A stretch of 64,000 bases of DNA from Thinopyrum elongatum (GCA_011799875.1 CM022299.1:215084070-215148069), one strand, 5' to 3'. Positions 1 to 11,778 are shown, numbered from the stretch's first letter. Made by a program: numbers and translations. Notes: generated by a model not told the origin, from the letters alone.

Positions 1-876
1 TCTGCTTTAACGCGACGACACACATCACATTCAGCAACATAACAAGCAATGTCCTGCTTCATTCTAGACCACCAGTACCTTTGACGGAGATCATGATACA
101 TCTTGGTGCTACCCAGATGAATAGACAGTAGGGTATCATGGGCCTCCTTCATGACTTTGTCAGTCATAAGCTCGAAGCGAGGTACCACAATGCGGTTTCT
201 GAAATACAAGGTTCCATCTTCAGACAGCGAGAAATCCCTGTACTTTTCATGGTGAAGATTTTTCTTCATCAAATCAACTTCAGCATCTTTAGCTTGCGCA
301 TTCTTAACAGCTTTCTCAAGATCTAGTTGTATCACAAGGTTATTAAGAGAACCCTATGGAACAATACGCAGATTCAGCTTGCACAGTTCTTCAAAAAGAC
401 GAGGCTGAGCTCGCCTAACCATGAGGTTGTCGCAATAGGACTTGCGGCTTAAGGCATCAGCCATCACGTTAGCCTTGCCAGGGGTATAGGATATACCCAA
501 ATCATAGTCCGCAATGGCCTCCATCCATCATTGCTGACGGAGGTTTAGAGATGGTTGAGTAAACAAGTACTTCAGACTTTTATGATCCGTGTAGATCTCG
601 CAACAATTACCGAGAAGGTAATGTCACCACAACTGCAGTGCATAGATGAGAGCAGCTAGTTCTAGATCATGTACTGGATAATTCTCTTCATGTGGGCGCA
701 ACTGACGAGAGCCATAGGCAATCACTTTACGCTCTTGCATTAGGACACTGCCTAATCCTTCACGGGATGCTTCACAAATAGATCAAAAAATCTTTGTGAG
801 AATCTGGAGTAGCAAGTACTGGGGCAGATGTCAGCTTGTCTTTGAGTGTTTGAAAACTTACTTGACATTTGTCTGT
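1..876 (-). pseudogene. E1 pol: RNase H and integrase zinc-finger region
   Basis: Continues the pol reading frame of 877-2127. Reading leftwards there is an RNase H region, including a TDHKSLKYL motif, then a connector and the start of integrase with RQRYWW and the pair C-x2-C (AECDVCRRVK) of the HHCC zinc finger near bases 10-95. The frame is broken: one extra base near 778 just before the [10 protein letters not shown] motif, and stops at 624-626, 528-530 (both TGA) and 354-356 (TAG). The catalytic integrase core is not in the window. Homology by motif is secure; the protein cannot be made from this copy. Confidence 0.82.
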
Positions 877-2127
877 CTATTCAAACTTAACGCCCTTGTG
901 AAGCAGATCAGTCAAAGGCTTAGCAATCTTAGAAAAATTCTCAACAAATCGACGGCAATAGCTTGCAAGGTCGAGAAAACTTCTCACTTGCTTGACGTTC
1001 TTTGGAGGAGTCCAATCAAGAATAGCCTGAACTCGTTCTGGGTTAACGGCAATGCCATCTTTGGAAATCACATGGCCGAGGTATGTCACTTCAGACAACT
1101 AGAATTCACATTTGGAGTATTTGGCATACAACTGGTGTTCTCGGAGCCTTTCCAGTACAAGACGGAGGTGTTCGGCATGTTCTTCCTTATTCTTCGAATA
1201 GACCAGAATATCATCCAGATATACCACGACAAATTTGTCGAGATAATCCATGAAGATGTAATTCATCAGACGGGAGAATGTGGCTGGAGCATTGGTTAAG
1301 CCAAAAGACATTACAGTGCACTCATAAGAGCCATAGCGAGTAACAAATGCAGTCTTGGGAATATCCTCTTCACGGACACGGATCTGATGATAACCCAATC
1401 TCAAATCAAGCTTAGAGAATACCAAGGAACCAGCAAGTTGATCATACAAATCATTGATTCTGGGAAGCAGATACTTGTTCTGGATTGTGGCTTGGTTAAT
1501 GGGCCGATAATCCTGAACCAATCGGTTAGTTCCATCCTTCTTCTTAACGAAGAGTGAAGGTGCTCCCCAAGTAGAGGAACTGGGGCGGATGAAACCTTTC
1601 TTAAGTGATGTGTCGATTTCTTCCTTAAGCTCGAGAAGATGATGCGGAGGCATCTTATAAGGACGCTTCGCAATAGGGGTAGTGCCGGGCTTCAAGTCGA
1701 TGACGAACTCGACAGCTCTAGCAGGGGGTATTCCTGGAAGTTCCTCTGGAAATACATCTTGAAAATCACAAACAACTGGAATGTTCTCGATGCCTTCAAG
1801 CGGTGAAGCATTCAATGCATTCAGAACATATATTTGAGTCTCAGCATCCTGAGCTATTCGGGCTGAGTATTTGACTGTCTGGCCAGAAGGGTGTGTGATG
1901 CGGACTGTTTCAGTGGCACAGTCAATCAAAGCTTTATGAGGCTTCAACCAGTCCATACCCAGAATAATGTCTATGTTGGAGGTCTTGAGAGCAATGAGAG
2001 AAATGGGGAACATCAATCCTCTGATCACAATGTGGTTACCGTGGCTTACCATGGTAGTTTGCCAATTAGCCCCGGGTGACTGGATTACTAACGAAGTGGA
2101 CATCTCCTCGAAAGGTATATCATGGCT
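877..2127 (-). pseudogene. E1 pol: end of protease and reverse transcriptase
   Basis: One minus-strand frame, in register with gag, broken only by a TAG at 1099-1101 where relatives have Trp in the KCEFW motif. It begins with the C-terminal half of a retropepsin (ILGMDWL), then the linker NASPLEGIE, then a reverse transcriptase with the primer-binding KRPY-MPP region, [24 protein letters not shown], the [11 protein letters not shown] motif and the catalytic YLDDILVYS. After the stop it reads [10 protein letters not shown] and the start of the RNase H region. The RT core (about 240 residues) is uninterrupted and keeps its aspartates, although the element as a whole is dead. Confidence 0.9.
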
Positions 2128-3234
2128 TCACGCAAAACTTTCGGACATGAAGGAGTGCGATGCTCCAGAATAAAAGAGGACTGAAGCTGGCATTGAATTC
2201 ACTAGAAGGGTGCCCATCACAATTTTGGGGTCCTGTCGAGCTTCTTCCATGTTGACTTGGTTGACATGGACCCGAACTATAGCAGACGGCCTGGCATTAC
2301 AGCTTCTGAGACGATGGTTCTGAGAGCTCTTCTTGCGACCAACAAGAGGACGTGGTGCATCCTGATGAAAAGCCATAGCATTAGGCTGTCCATCCTGAAC
2401 CGTTAGCTGTCTCGGCGGTGAAGGCAGTCGAGGTGCAACATAAGACGGCCTTGGTGTTGGAGCAGGTCGGTGATGAACATTGTGTGGGATCCAGACTTGA
2501 CGTTTCTGAACAGGTCGACCCGAAGACGAACCAACATCACGAGTGCGCTTGAGCGACTCCTGGCATTTAGTCAGAACTGTTTCAACTTGGAAAGATTTGC
2601 TGACAAGCGTTGTGAAGTCTGTGCAATCATGGACAGCAAGTGCAAGGTTTATATCAGTACGCAGTCCTTCACGGAATTTCTCCTGCTTGCGTGCGTCAGT
2701 GCAGACGTCATCTTCAGCATAGCGGGACAATTCGAGAAATTTCCTCTGATATTCATCCACAGTCATTGTGCCCTGTGAGAGTTTGCGAAACTCCTGCTTC
2801 TTCTGGTCCATCAGACCTTGAGGAATGTACCATGCACGAAAAGCTGACTGAAATTCCTGCCAAGTGGTTACTGTTTCAGCAGGCAACATGACCTTGTGAC
2901 TTTCCCACCATTGAGCAGTTGATCCCCTCAGGTGATACGTCGCATAGGTGACGTAACTGTCAGGGATAACATTGGCCGACTTCATCTGGAAGGCAATGTC
3001 ACGGAGCCAATCGTCAGCATCCATTGGATCAGTTGAGCTGCGAAAAGTGGACGGATTGAGGCGCACGAATTCTGGCAAAGTTATTGGAGCAGTCTGCTGC
3101 TGAGCATTTTGAGTTGGGAACTGAGCCAATAGTCCGGTCATAAACTGACGGTTGAGTTCAAACTGCTGACGGTTGAGTTCAAACTTCTGCATCATTGTGG
3201 CAATATAGGGTGGAGGTGGAGGATCGTCAGCCAT
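2128..3234 (-). pseudogene. E1 gag and start of protease
   Basis: 368-codon frame starting at ATG 3234, preceded on the coding strand by TTGACAG|G, which looks like a 3' splice site. Residues ~60-200 form the retrotransposon gag (capsid-like) domain: DADDWLRDI, QWWESHK, FRAWYIPQG and the EYQRKFLELSRYA motif typical of Ty3/gypsy gag. No CCHC zinc knuckle is visible between residues 260 and 310, where relatives carry one. Residues ~345-360 start the protease, but the active-site Asp is replaced: VLFYSGASHSF where the family has D before SGA. The frame ends at a TGA (2128-2130) followed in register by pol, so gag-pol was one frame. Not functional as a proteinase. Confidence 0.88.
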
Positions 3235-3235
3235 C

Positions 3236-3835
3236 CTGTCAATTCAACAGGGGCAGTTTAGCAAGTAAAACTGCAGGTGTATGGAGTTATTCATGATGTA
3301 ACATGGGAAAGAACGGGAAAGGCATTAGATATATAATAGTAGTCGTCAAAGACATACCAATCCATGCACAGAGTTGGGTTCAAACAGATAGTACGCGCAC
3401 GGGAACGCTCGTAGCTGGACAAACTAGGCGGCGCGCAGGCACGCGATGAGGATTACAACAACGTGACATAGCAAAGGCTACATCATGTCGGAGAAAACTG
3501 CTGGGGCGAGGAATCTGCAAGTGACAACACAGGGTGACCTCGATAAGAGGATCCTGCAAGCAGAACCTGGCCCGCAATCTTGAAGGAAGGGGGCAAATTT
3601 TAGAACACCGGGTGGATGTGATCACGAGATCCTAATGTTAGAGTTAGTAAATTTTTAATCCGAAAGGAAGAGAGATCAGAGTCCCAGAGCAAAGGTCGAG
3701 GAGTAAAAGATCCTAATACCACCCAATTGGCGACGTGGGCCCGTAAGCCACACAGCCAAGTTAGTAAAACAGTTTTGGACCACTAGACTCAACTTCGGCG
3801 AAGGAGTTGGAAAGGGGGATTCCTAGAGGTAGTCG
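3236..3835 (-). other. E1 5' leader with truncated ORF0 tail
   Basis: Untranslated leader between primer site and gag. Bases ~3420-3600 match the last ~100 bases of the ORF0 reading frame of E2 and the sequence just after it (shared DVA-AMSR and RVPARRL in one frame). The leader is only ~0.6 kb against ~1.4 kb in E2, so most of ORF0 has been deleted here. No other gene is seen. Confidence 0.6.
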
Positions 3836-3847
3836 GCTCTGATACCA
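3836..3847 (-). promoter_or_regulatory. E1 primer-binding site (tRNA-iMet)
   Basis: Coding-strand TGGTATCAGAGC, three bases inside the LTR end at 3851; complementary to the 3' end of initiator tRNA-Met, the usual primer of chromovirus-type gypsy elements. Confidence 0.93.
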
Positions 3848-3850
3848 ACT

Positions 3851-6800
3851 TGTGACGCCCCCGGCTCAATCGTGCACTAATCATACATGCAAATGCACAC
3901 GATCAAGCCTAAGGACTCACGGGAAGATATCACAACACAACTCTAAAACATAAATAAAATCATACAAGCTTTATATTACAAGCCAGGGGCTTCAAGGGCT
4001 CGAATACATAAGCTTGCGTACAAGCATCAGCGGAAGCATCAGATATCTGAGTACAGATATAAAAGAAAACACAGATAGGCCCTTAGAAGGCGGGGCAAAA
4101 TAAAAACACTACGATCGAAAGGCGTAGGCCTCCTGCCTGGGACCCTCCGATCCTACTCCTGGTCGACGGCAAGCTCGAAGTAATATCCACCCTCGGGGTA
4201 GTAGTAGCGATCATCGGCGGGGGCAGCTGTATCCGGGGCTCCGACATCTGGTTGCAACAAATGGATATGGGGGAAAAAGAAAGCAAAGCAACCGTGAGTA
4301 CTCATCCGAAGTACTCAGCAAGCAAGGATCTACACTACATATGCAACATTATCAAAGAGAGGCTGTATATGTGGACTGGGCTGCAGAAATGCCAGAATAG
4401 AGAGAAAGCCTAGTCCTATCGAAGACTAGCATCTTCAGAGGTCTTGCAGCATTAGAAGAGTGTAGATTAGCACCGTATAAAGTAGTAGTATCATTAAGTC
4501 TCATCCTCACCCAGAGATCATTTCTCGACTCCCAGCGAGAAAGCAATCCCAGAGCCATACAGTCATCAACCTCGTTCGGAGATCCCTTCTCGACTCCCTG
4601 CGAGAAGCAATCCCAGAGCCATAGTATCCAATTCTAATTGTATCAATAGGGATACAACTCCGAGTGTCCGTTACCGAGGATCCGGCTATGCATAGATTAG
4701 TTCTTCCCTGCAGGGGTGCACCAACTTACCCACCACGCTCGCTTAACTTCGGCCGGACACACTTTTCCGGGTCATGCCCGGCCTCGGCCAAACAACACAC
4801 CGCAACCCTACCTACAGCTCAGCAGAGAGGTCCCCGCCGGTCTACATCCAAAGCGCAAGGGGGTCTTGGCCATCGCCCCTCACCCTCCGGGTCATTGCGC
4901 ACAGGGTGGATACAAGCATCGCCTCGGGTGGCCGACACGATCCGACCATGCCGCAATGCTGAACTGGACGTCTGTCAGAGCTTTCGACTGATGCTATGAT
5001 GCAGAACGCCCATACTATGCCCACGTGATGGTTAGTGCTATCAGGCCAGAGGCCCACTCATATCACATATCCCAACCGTTAGTACCTTGGGGGTGCGGTA
5101 ATGAGCAGAGACTCACGAAAGATGTGACCCCGTCGCCCCGTCTCGAGGACTTGCGGCAAGGGCCAAGAATGCCCGGCCATGCCTCGTATCCATCACTCGG
5201 GCACCATACAGGCAACCCGTCTTCACATCACATGCGGGTACCCCTCAGGGTCGACCCGCCTTTCCAAGTAACAATAGTACAGTCCAAGTATCCGTGTGTC
5301 CATAACATCAGGGGAATCCTAGGTATCACCCTTGTTGGATTCCTACTCGATGTAATCATCAAGGTGAACTCGGAGGAATCACCCTCGCTGGGTTCACACT
5401 TGAGGTGTTGTACGACGGCGTCGTTATCGGAAGCGGTGAAGGAGGAATCACCCTCGATGACCATGACCGAATAGCTACTCTACAGAGTTAACATCAGAAG
5501 TGCTACAAGAGGTTTCACCCTCGGCACTCGATAGTAACGCTGCAGTGTCGTTACAACTAAGGGGGGGTGATGTGCGGTGCCAGGGCCTGGTCTTCAATCC
5601 CGTTGATCGGGTCTTCGGATAATCCAGCGGGGCAATCGGGACAAGTGGGGTCACTGATAGGTCTCTACCCAACCTATACTAAGCAGTTTAGGATATGCAT
5701 GTAATTATCAACAGCAGGTTACAATAAACAGGCTATGCATTAGAATAGGTAAAGCAGTAGCAGCAGCAATTCTAATGCAAGCATGAGAAAATAGAATGGG
5801 CGATATCGGGATGATCAAAGGAGGGGGGGGGGGGCTTGCCTGGTTGCTCGGCGGCAAGGGCAAGGTCGTCAATGGTATCGTCGGTCTCCGGAGCTGCGTC
5901 GGTACCGGGAACTGCGTCGGTGTCAGGGTCTACCAAGAGAGAAGAGGGGGAAGAAACAGTAAATACAAAGCAATCAAGAGCATGACATGTCAATAAGTAG
6001 AGCTAGCGGTGTTCTATCGTGGTGCTACACGATTTAGGTGAAGAGGGAAAACATCCGGGAATGTTTTCCCGGTTCCGGACATTTGTCAGACAGATGACCG
6101 GAGGGGAACGGTTCCATGTTTGGGTAGCTAGGGACATGTGATGGATGAACGGACCGCGTATTCGGATCCGTCTCGAAATTCTGAGCATTTTTCATATATA
6201 AATTATTTTCATCGGAGTTACGGTTTAAAAGATATGATTTTCTAAAGTTTTTATTAATTTCTGGAATTTCTGGATTTAATTAAATCAACATTATCCAGAA
6301 CAGTACAGGGTGACGTCATTGTGACATAATGCTGACATCAGCAGTCAACAGAGGGGCTGACCAGGTCAAACCTGACGTGTGGGGCCCACATGTCATAGAC
6401 ACAGGGCTAATCCAGGGTTTAAATTTAACTAAAACTAATTAACAGGGGTGTGGCCCCACCTGTCATTGAGTAATTAGTGATTAAATAACTAATTAATTAA
6501 TTAACATTTTAATTAACAGTTTATTTATTTTTAAAATTGATTTAAACCGTGCGGGACCCACATGTCAGTGGCAGGGCCAACCCAGTCAGCTGCTGACCTT
6601 GTCAACTGGGGCCAGCCGGGCCCTGGGGGCCACCAGGCAGTGACCCTGGGGGTGGCCCCGGCTGGCCACGTCAGCACGGGCGCCGGCGTTTAGCCGTCGG
6701 TGGCCAAAACCACGGCGGAGGCAAGGGCCAGCGGCGGAAATTGGCTACGGGGGTCCGTTCGTCGCGTGGTTTGCACCGTTTGAACGAGGGGAACCCGCCG

Positions 6801-8055
6801 CGTCGTTTGGGGGTACCGGGCAGAGCTGGGGCTGCCAGAGTCGATGGCGGCGAGCGCCGTAGCGGACGCCGATGTTCGGGCCTCGACGGGGTAGAGGCTA
6901 GAGAACACGGGAGGACGCGGGGGTGAGCTTGCCGGGCTCCTAGGAGCACCAGGAGCTCGATGTGTTGCCCAGGGACGAACGCGGCGGCCTGAGCGCACGT
7001 CTGCGACGAGCTCGACGGTGGCGAGCGATTCGGCCACGTCGGGGCAGGAGCTACGGGCGGCTAGAGAGGTTAGAGACGGGCGCATTCGGCGCAGTGGCTC
7101 ACCGCGGAAACGCAAGGTCTAGGTAGCGGGCTCGAGGAAGCTCGGAGTGGATGGCACGGTGGCGATGGCGACGGCGATGCAGAGAAGGGGATCGGCTCGA
7201 TCCCATGGTTGCGCTGCTCCCTGAGTCGATGCAGGGCTCCCGCTCGATGGAGACGAGGCCAGCGGCTCGATCGGGTACGGTGGTGAGGCGAGGCGGCGAC
7301 GATGGACGCGCGATTCAGGGAGGCGTAGCCATGGCTGCGTCGGGCGAGGTGAGGGGAACCAGGGAGAGAGAGGGAGTGAGTGAAGGAGAGGCCAGAGGAG
7401 CGCGGGGCTCTGCCCTTATCTACCAAGCGGGCGCGGGGAGCGCGGTGTCGAGCAGGCGAGGTGGGGGGCCAGGGTGTGGCGCGCGCGCGCGGTCGACAGC
7501 TTCGCGGCGATGAACAGAGGAGGGAGACGAGGTGGGGAGTGGGCTGGGCCTGCACTGCTGCTTCGGGCTAAAGCGCACAGTAGCAAGGCCCCTTTTCTTT
7601 CCCTTTTCAATTTTCTGTTTCGTTTTCTATTTTCTTTCCTGTTTTACAAATAGTTTGCCACTAAATGGTTTTTGAAAAATATGAGACCTAGCCCATAAAT
7701 CACAGTGCATTGTATGCCACTGCAATAAAATGGTTCTGAGTACAAAGGTTTTCATTTGGGATTTTATTTAATTTAAAAGGTATTAAATAGTGCTGTTTTA
7801 CTGCTGTTTGAGATAGTTAATTAATTTAGTGAATGTTGGTTATGATTTTAGAATTTCTTCTGGAATATTTGCCATTTAATGAACATTTTAGTTTCTGATT
7901 TGAGCAACTTTTATTTTCCACTTTAAGTTTGAATTTCCATTTGAATTTGAATTTGAAAGGAGATATGTTCCAAATGATGTTTAAGCATTGATGATCATGA
8001 TGACATGGCATAATCAAAAGGGTGATCACTGTAGCTTAATACATGGGGTGTTACA
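3851..8055 (-). repeat. E1 5' LTR (4.2 kb)
   Basis: Long terminal repeat bounded by TG...CA, homologous end to end with the two LTRs of E2. On the coding strand it runs from TGTAACACCCCATG at 8055 to GGGGGCGTCACA at 3851. The central part (about 6600-7570) is GC-rich and holds the putative promoter: a TATA-like GATAAGGGC near 7415-7425 followed by pyrimidine-rich leader and an ATG near 7332 that opens only a five-codon ORF. Small frames in this GC-rich block differ between LTR copies and are not genes. A polypyrimidine/polypurine run (G12) lies at 5822-5833. Confidence 0.92.
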
Positions 8056-9086
8056 AGTAACGCTACAGTGTCGTTATAACTAAGGGGGGTGATGTGCGGT
8101 GCCGGGGCCTGGTCTTCAATCCCGTTGATCGGGTCTTCGGATAATCCAGCGGGGCAATCGGGATAAGTGGGGTCACTGATAGGTCTCTACCCAGCCTATA
8201 CTAAGCAGTTTAGGATATGCAGGTAATTATCAACAGCAGGTTACAATAAACAGGCTATGCATCAGAATAGGTAAAGCAGTAGCAGCAGCAATTCTAATGC
8301 AAGCATGAGAAAATAGAATGGGCGATATCGGGATGATCAAAGGGGGGGGGGGGCTTGCCTGGTTGCTCGGCGGCAAGGGCAAGGTCGTCAATGGTATCGT
8401 CGGTCTCCGGAGCTGCGTCGGTACCGGGAACTGCATCAGTGTCAGGGTCTACCGAGAGAGAAGAGGGGGAAGAAATAGTAAATACAAAGCAATCAAGAGC
8501 ATGACATGTCAATAAGCAGAGCTAGTGGTGTTTTATCGTGGTGCTACACGATTTAGGTGAAGAGGGAAAACATCCGGGAATGTTTTCCTGCTTCGGGCTA
8601 AAGCGCACAGTAGCAAGGCCCCTTTTCTTTCCCTTTTCTATTTTCTGTTTCGTTTTCTATTTTCTTTCCTGTTTTACAAATAGTTTGGCCACTAAATGGT
8701 TTTTGTAAAATATGAGACCTAGCCCATAAATCACAGTGCATTGTATGCCACTGCAATAAAATGGTTCTGAGTACAAAGGTTTTCATTTGGGATTTTATTT
8801 AATTTAAAAGGTATTAAATAGTGCTGTTTTACTGCTGTTTGAGACAGTTAATTAATTTAGTAAATGTTGGTTATGATTTTAGAATTGCTTCTGGAATATT
8901 TGCCATTTAATGAACATTTTAGTTTAAGTTTTGAGCAACTTTTATTTTCCACTTTAAGTTTGAATTTCCATTTGAATTTGAATTTGAAAGGAGATATGTT
9001 CCAAATGATGTTTAAGCACTGATGATCATGATGACATGGCATAATCAAAAGGGTGATCACTGGAGCTTAATACATGGGGTGTTACA
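8056..9086 (-). mobile_element. E0: partial LTR of the same family, with a 1.5 kb deletion
   Basis: Repeats the 5' end of the E1 LTR: 8056-8582 matches 5530-6069, then the sequence jumps and 8583-9086 matches 7558-8055, ending in the same TGTTACA terminus at 9086. The missing part (about 6070-7557) is the whole GC-rich promoter block. The junction shows about 1 bp of microhomology (GTTTTCC/CTGC). E1's terminus at 8055 abuts E0 exactly, so the simplest reading is that E1 inserted into E0, with AGTAA (8056-8060) as the expected TSD. A tandem duplication is the alternative. E0 itself interrupts the 3' LTR of D. Confidence 0.85.
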
Positions 9087-9786
9087 GATTAGCCTCGCGA
9101 GGGGCTAAGGATGAACTTGTACAGAGGAAGAACAACCTCAGGAGGCCTGTTCTTGTGTGGGTGGAAGCTAGTGAGGGTTTGGACCGGATTCGCCCGGGGA
9201 TGCTTTCTACGGTGGTGGCCTAGCTATATTTATAGTGGCCTTGGTCCACTTCCTCCAAGCGAAGGCGGGAAGGGATCCCACAGTGGCCAATTTCAAAGGG
9301 GGACAAGTAGTACATCCTATCCTGACGAAAGGTGGTCTTCGCCTGCAAAGCTTCTGGTCGTGATGCCGTGGTGGGCTCGGCGATGACATCCGTCCTGCCT
9401 TCTTGGCGGTCTTGGTCTTGTTGCACAGGAATGGAAACCTTTGGCTGATTCCTCGGGACCCCGCGCCTGCGCTTGCCTCCTTAGCACCAAAGAGGAAACC
9501 TGCTGCACTGCGCCCGCTGGCGCCCGCCTGGCCTTGGTCGTCATGGCTTGCATCACCTCAAGCTCATTAGGTGGGTACTTGCATAGGAATCTTCGCTCCT
9601 CAGGAGCCGGCACGAGGGGGCCGCTCCCTCCGGAGATCTTGGCGCCGTACGCCTCGCGAGGCTTGGCCCCTTGCGAGGGTCTTGTCTTGTTGGTGCTGAA
9701 GATGGGCCGTACCAGGCCGTCGATGGAGCCACGCCGTGGGCCGCAGGCAGGCAAGTCTGGGTACCCCGGTTCCCAGAACGCCGACC
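9087..9786 (-). repeat. D 3' LTR, truncated by E0
   Basis: Exactly 700 bases, collinear with 15918-16617 of the intact LTR; the missing 192 bases should lie on the far side of E0/E1, outside the window. It contains a TATA-like element on the minus strand (about 9225-9235) and several CTCGCGAG palindromes (for example near 9094 and 9654). The inner end is GCCGACC instead of GCCGACA. Confidence 0.9.
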
Positions 9787-9801
9787 GTAGCCCCCGGGCC
9801 C
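9787..9801 (-). promoter_or_regulatory. D polypurine tract
   Basis: Coding-strand GGGCCCGGGGGCTAC directly upstream of the 3' LTR; the plus-strand primer position in LTR retrotransposons. Element A has the equivalent GGGCCCATGGGCTAC before its LTR. Confidence 0.75.
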
Positions 9802-10028
9802 AAGGCGCGCTCAGACTTGGCTTCAAGGCGAAGCCAAAGGGCAAGGGCGAAGCGCCGCGGTCCCCAATCGCCTGCGGACCGAGTCGACGCGTGGCGCTTG
9901 ATGGGACGTGGGCGTCTCCACTTCCCCACGCTGCCTCGGCAACCATCTGACTTGACAACTGCCTGTTGCATACAGAAAAACAATCATTACTTGGAATCGT
10001 GGGAGGCTGGTGGTTGGCCTCCCTCCGG

Positions 10029-10036
10029 CTATAAAT
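10029..10036 (+). promoter_or_regulatory. TATA box of the D antisense gene
   Basis: CTATAAAT stands 93 bases before the ATG at 10129, with a C/T-rich leader typical of grass 5' UTRs between them (CTTCTCACTGCTTGCTCC). It is oriented opposite to the retrotransposon and lies outside the LTR, so it would drive the antisense gene independently of the LTR promoter. Inferred from sequence only. Confidence 0.65.
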
Positions 10037-10128
10037 GGGAGAGGGGGCGGAGCCCCCTACTCATCTCCGTCTTCTCACTGCTTGCTCCTCCTTCTTCCTC
10101 TTTGCCCTGCCGTCTTGTCGGAGCGTTC

Positions 10129-10979
10129 ATGGCGCCAGTGAGGAAGTTTTCCACCGCGGAAAAGGGGAAGGCCCACAAGGAGGGGCCAGGCTCGCCGCCA
10201 CCCAAGAGAGGCCGCGGACGCCCCCGCAAGTACGCCGCGACTCCGGTGGTGGCCCCTCGAGGGCGCGGGCGCACTCCTTCCAAGGCCAGCGTCGCCTTAG
10301 GAACCGCGGTGGTGCTTCCTCCCACGGTGGGAGCTGCCGTGGACGGGGTAGCCACAGTGACGGGGGGAGGCGCGTGGCGATTGCCCGGCCACCGCGGCCG
10401 CGCTCCCACTCGGTCAACGCATCCTCGGAGTTCGTCGTGTGGTCGGAGAGGCCCGCGGGCATTTGGTTCCAGCTTCCGCGCTTCTTCACGGAAGCGCTGC
10501 CGGCTGGAGGGGCCGGCGGCCTCTGGCTGTAGGCCGACGGCTGCTGCAGCAAGGCCTCATGGGTGGAGGTCGAGGTCACCGCCGCTGGCAATGTGTTCCT
10601 GAACCGCGGGTGGCAGCCGTTCGCCCGCGCACGGGGTTTGCACGGGAGGTGCACCCTCCACTTCAGGTACGACGGCGTCGCGACCCTCTATGTCAGGGTG
10701 TTCGGGGAAGACGGCCAGTGCTCAGGGTGCTGCCTGGAAAGCAACAGCGACGGTGACGATGGTGACGATGACGACGGCCGGGGGGGTGGCGCCATCGCTG
10801 GTGGTGAGCTTGCCCTTGGCGACGGTCGTACCGCCTCCAGCAGCGGCGGCTCCTCCTCCGGGGAGAGCACCAGTGACGGCGACTATGACGAGCCGCCACG
10901 TCGCCGGGCTTGGACTGAGGAGGGTGACGAGTCGCGTCGCCGCCATGTCCCGGTGAAGCAGGAGGAGGACTCCAACTGA
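10129..10979 (+). pseudogene. D antisense gene: AT-hook plus B3-like DNA-binding protein
   Basis: Opposite-strand gene between integrase and the PPT. The ATG at 10129 opens a basic N-terminus with a canonical AT-hook, KRGRGRPRKY (residues 26-35, core GRP at 30-32; bases 10204-10233), followed by Pro/Arg-rich sequence. A one-base shift, probably in the G6 run at 10362-10367, moves the likely frame to one reading SVNASSEFVVW, IWFQLPRFF, SWVEVEV, NRGWQPFA and TLHFRYDGVATLYVRVF, a pattern like the plant B3 fold (bases ~10410-10720). A TAG at 10530-10532 breaks it once. The C-terminus is acidic and Ser/Gly-rich and ends with a KQEED tail at 10979. The likely role is a chromatin or DNA-binding protein made from the element; B3 membership is by pattern and unverified. 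Two lesions suggest this copy is dead. Confidence 0.68.
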
Positions 10980-11778
10980 GCTCGAGGGCTGCTGGAGCCG
11001 GGCCTTGAGAGCCGTTGTAGTCGCGCGGCTTGCTTTTGTTTCTTTCTTCCCCCTGTATTAAAAAAAGGTAGAAGGCCCTGTCGGGGCATGTAATGAACTA
11101 TGTCACTTGCACCATTATGTTATCGTTTTCATGTTGCATTGTGATACCCGCGTTGCCGCTGATTGTGGTTGGGGTGACTTAGCTTGATATTCTTGTGGTG
11201 CACTCCCCTGCCGCGAGAGCATGCCTTGCCGCGAGCAGACTCAGATGCCGCTGAGCCTCAGGAGGCACCCTGCAACTATAGGATTAGGAAACCTCCGGAG
11301 GTGTCGTGCCCGTGAGCTCGTTTGAGAGCGTCGCGCGAGGATGAAAATGCCAAAAGGCCAGGGTACTGAGGCTTTGGCAGGGTGTGTTCGCGGGCGGGCC
11401 CGAGCGCACACACCTGCCAAGCCCCCGCGCGCGGGATGCGCGAGGAGGAGCGACGGGCAACTGCCACTCCCCCTGAGGCAAGACCTGGAAGAGCGAACGA
11501 TGCAAGGAGAAGAAATTTCCAGACCCTCAAAAGGAGACACGAAAAACTTCAAATTCCATTTAAGAAGTTGCAAACCAGCTACAGAAAGCAAGCAAAAGAA
11601 CAGCCGCGTCCGGCAAGTATACTAGTCTTCTTGTCTTCCCACCAGCGCGGAGCATGGGGCCTCCACTAGGACGTGGGTGGGAGCCCCCGTGAGGCCCAGG
11701 GGTGGCGCTTAGGAGACTCCGGGGCGTGTACAGCCCCAACTCATTATTACGTGAGAGTGTCGCGAGCGGAGATCTTGA
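10980..11778. other. D spacer between antisense gene and pol end
   Basis: No convincing coding sequence. It holds a probable 3' UTR of the antisense gene (CTGTATTAAAAAAAGG near 11055), CTCGCG-rich stretches, and at ~11643-11680 a single copy of the GAGCATGGGGC-TCCACT unit that is duplicated with a 60-bp period in A and B. Confidence 0.55.

Larger units (their letters stand above)
1..8055 (-). mobile_element. E1: Tekay-like Ty3/gypsy retrotransposon, 5' half
   Basis: Minus-strand LTR retrotransposon whose 5' LTR (3851-8055), primer site, gag, protease, reverse transcriptase, RNase H and start of integrase are all visible; the rest of integrase and the 3' LTR lie left of base 1. Seen: LTR termini TGTAAC...GTCACA, a tRNA-iMet primer site, and the gag-PR-RT-RH-INT order of Ty3/gypsy. 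The gag sequence and TGTAACACCCC terminus recall the Tekay/Del chromovirus clade; the chromodomain that would confirm this is outside the window. E1 ends at 8055 against a second copy of its own LTR (8056-9086), so it probably inserted into an older relative. Stops and a frameshift make it non-functional. Confidence 0.9.

Noticed and set aside
8056..9086. Tandem duplication inside the E1 LTR as the explanation of the repeat
   Set aside because: The junction falls exactly at the LTR terminus TTACA, which insertion into a sister LTR predicts; duplication would not favour that base. Kept as a minor alternative.
9736..10128. Upstream extension of the D antisense frame to a 288-codon ORF
   Set aside because: The first 131 codons run through LTR and PPT sequence and precede the TATA box; the ATG at 10129 fits the promoter and the AT-hook start.
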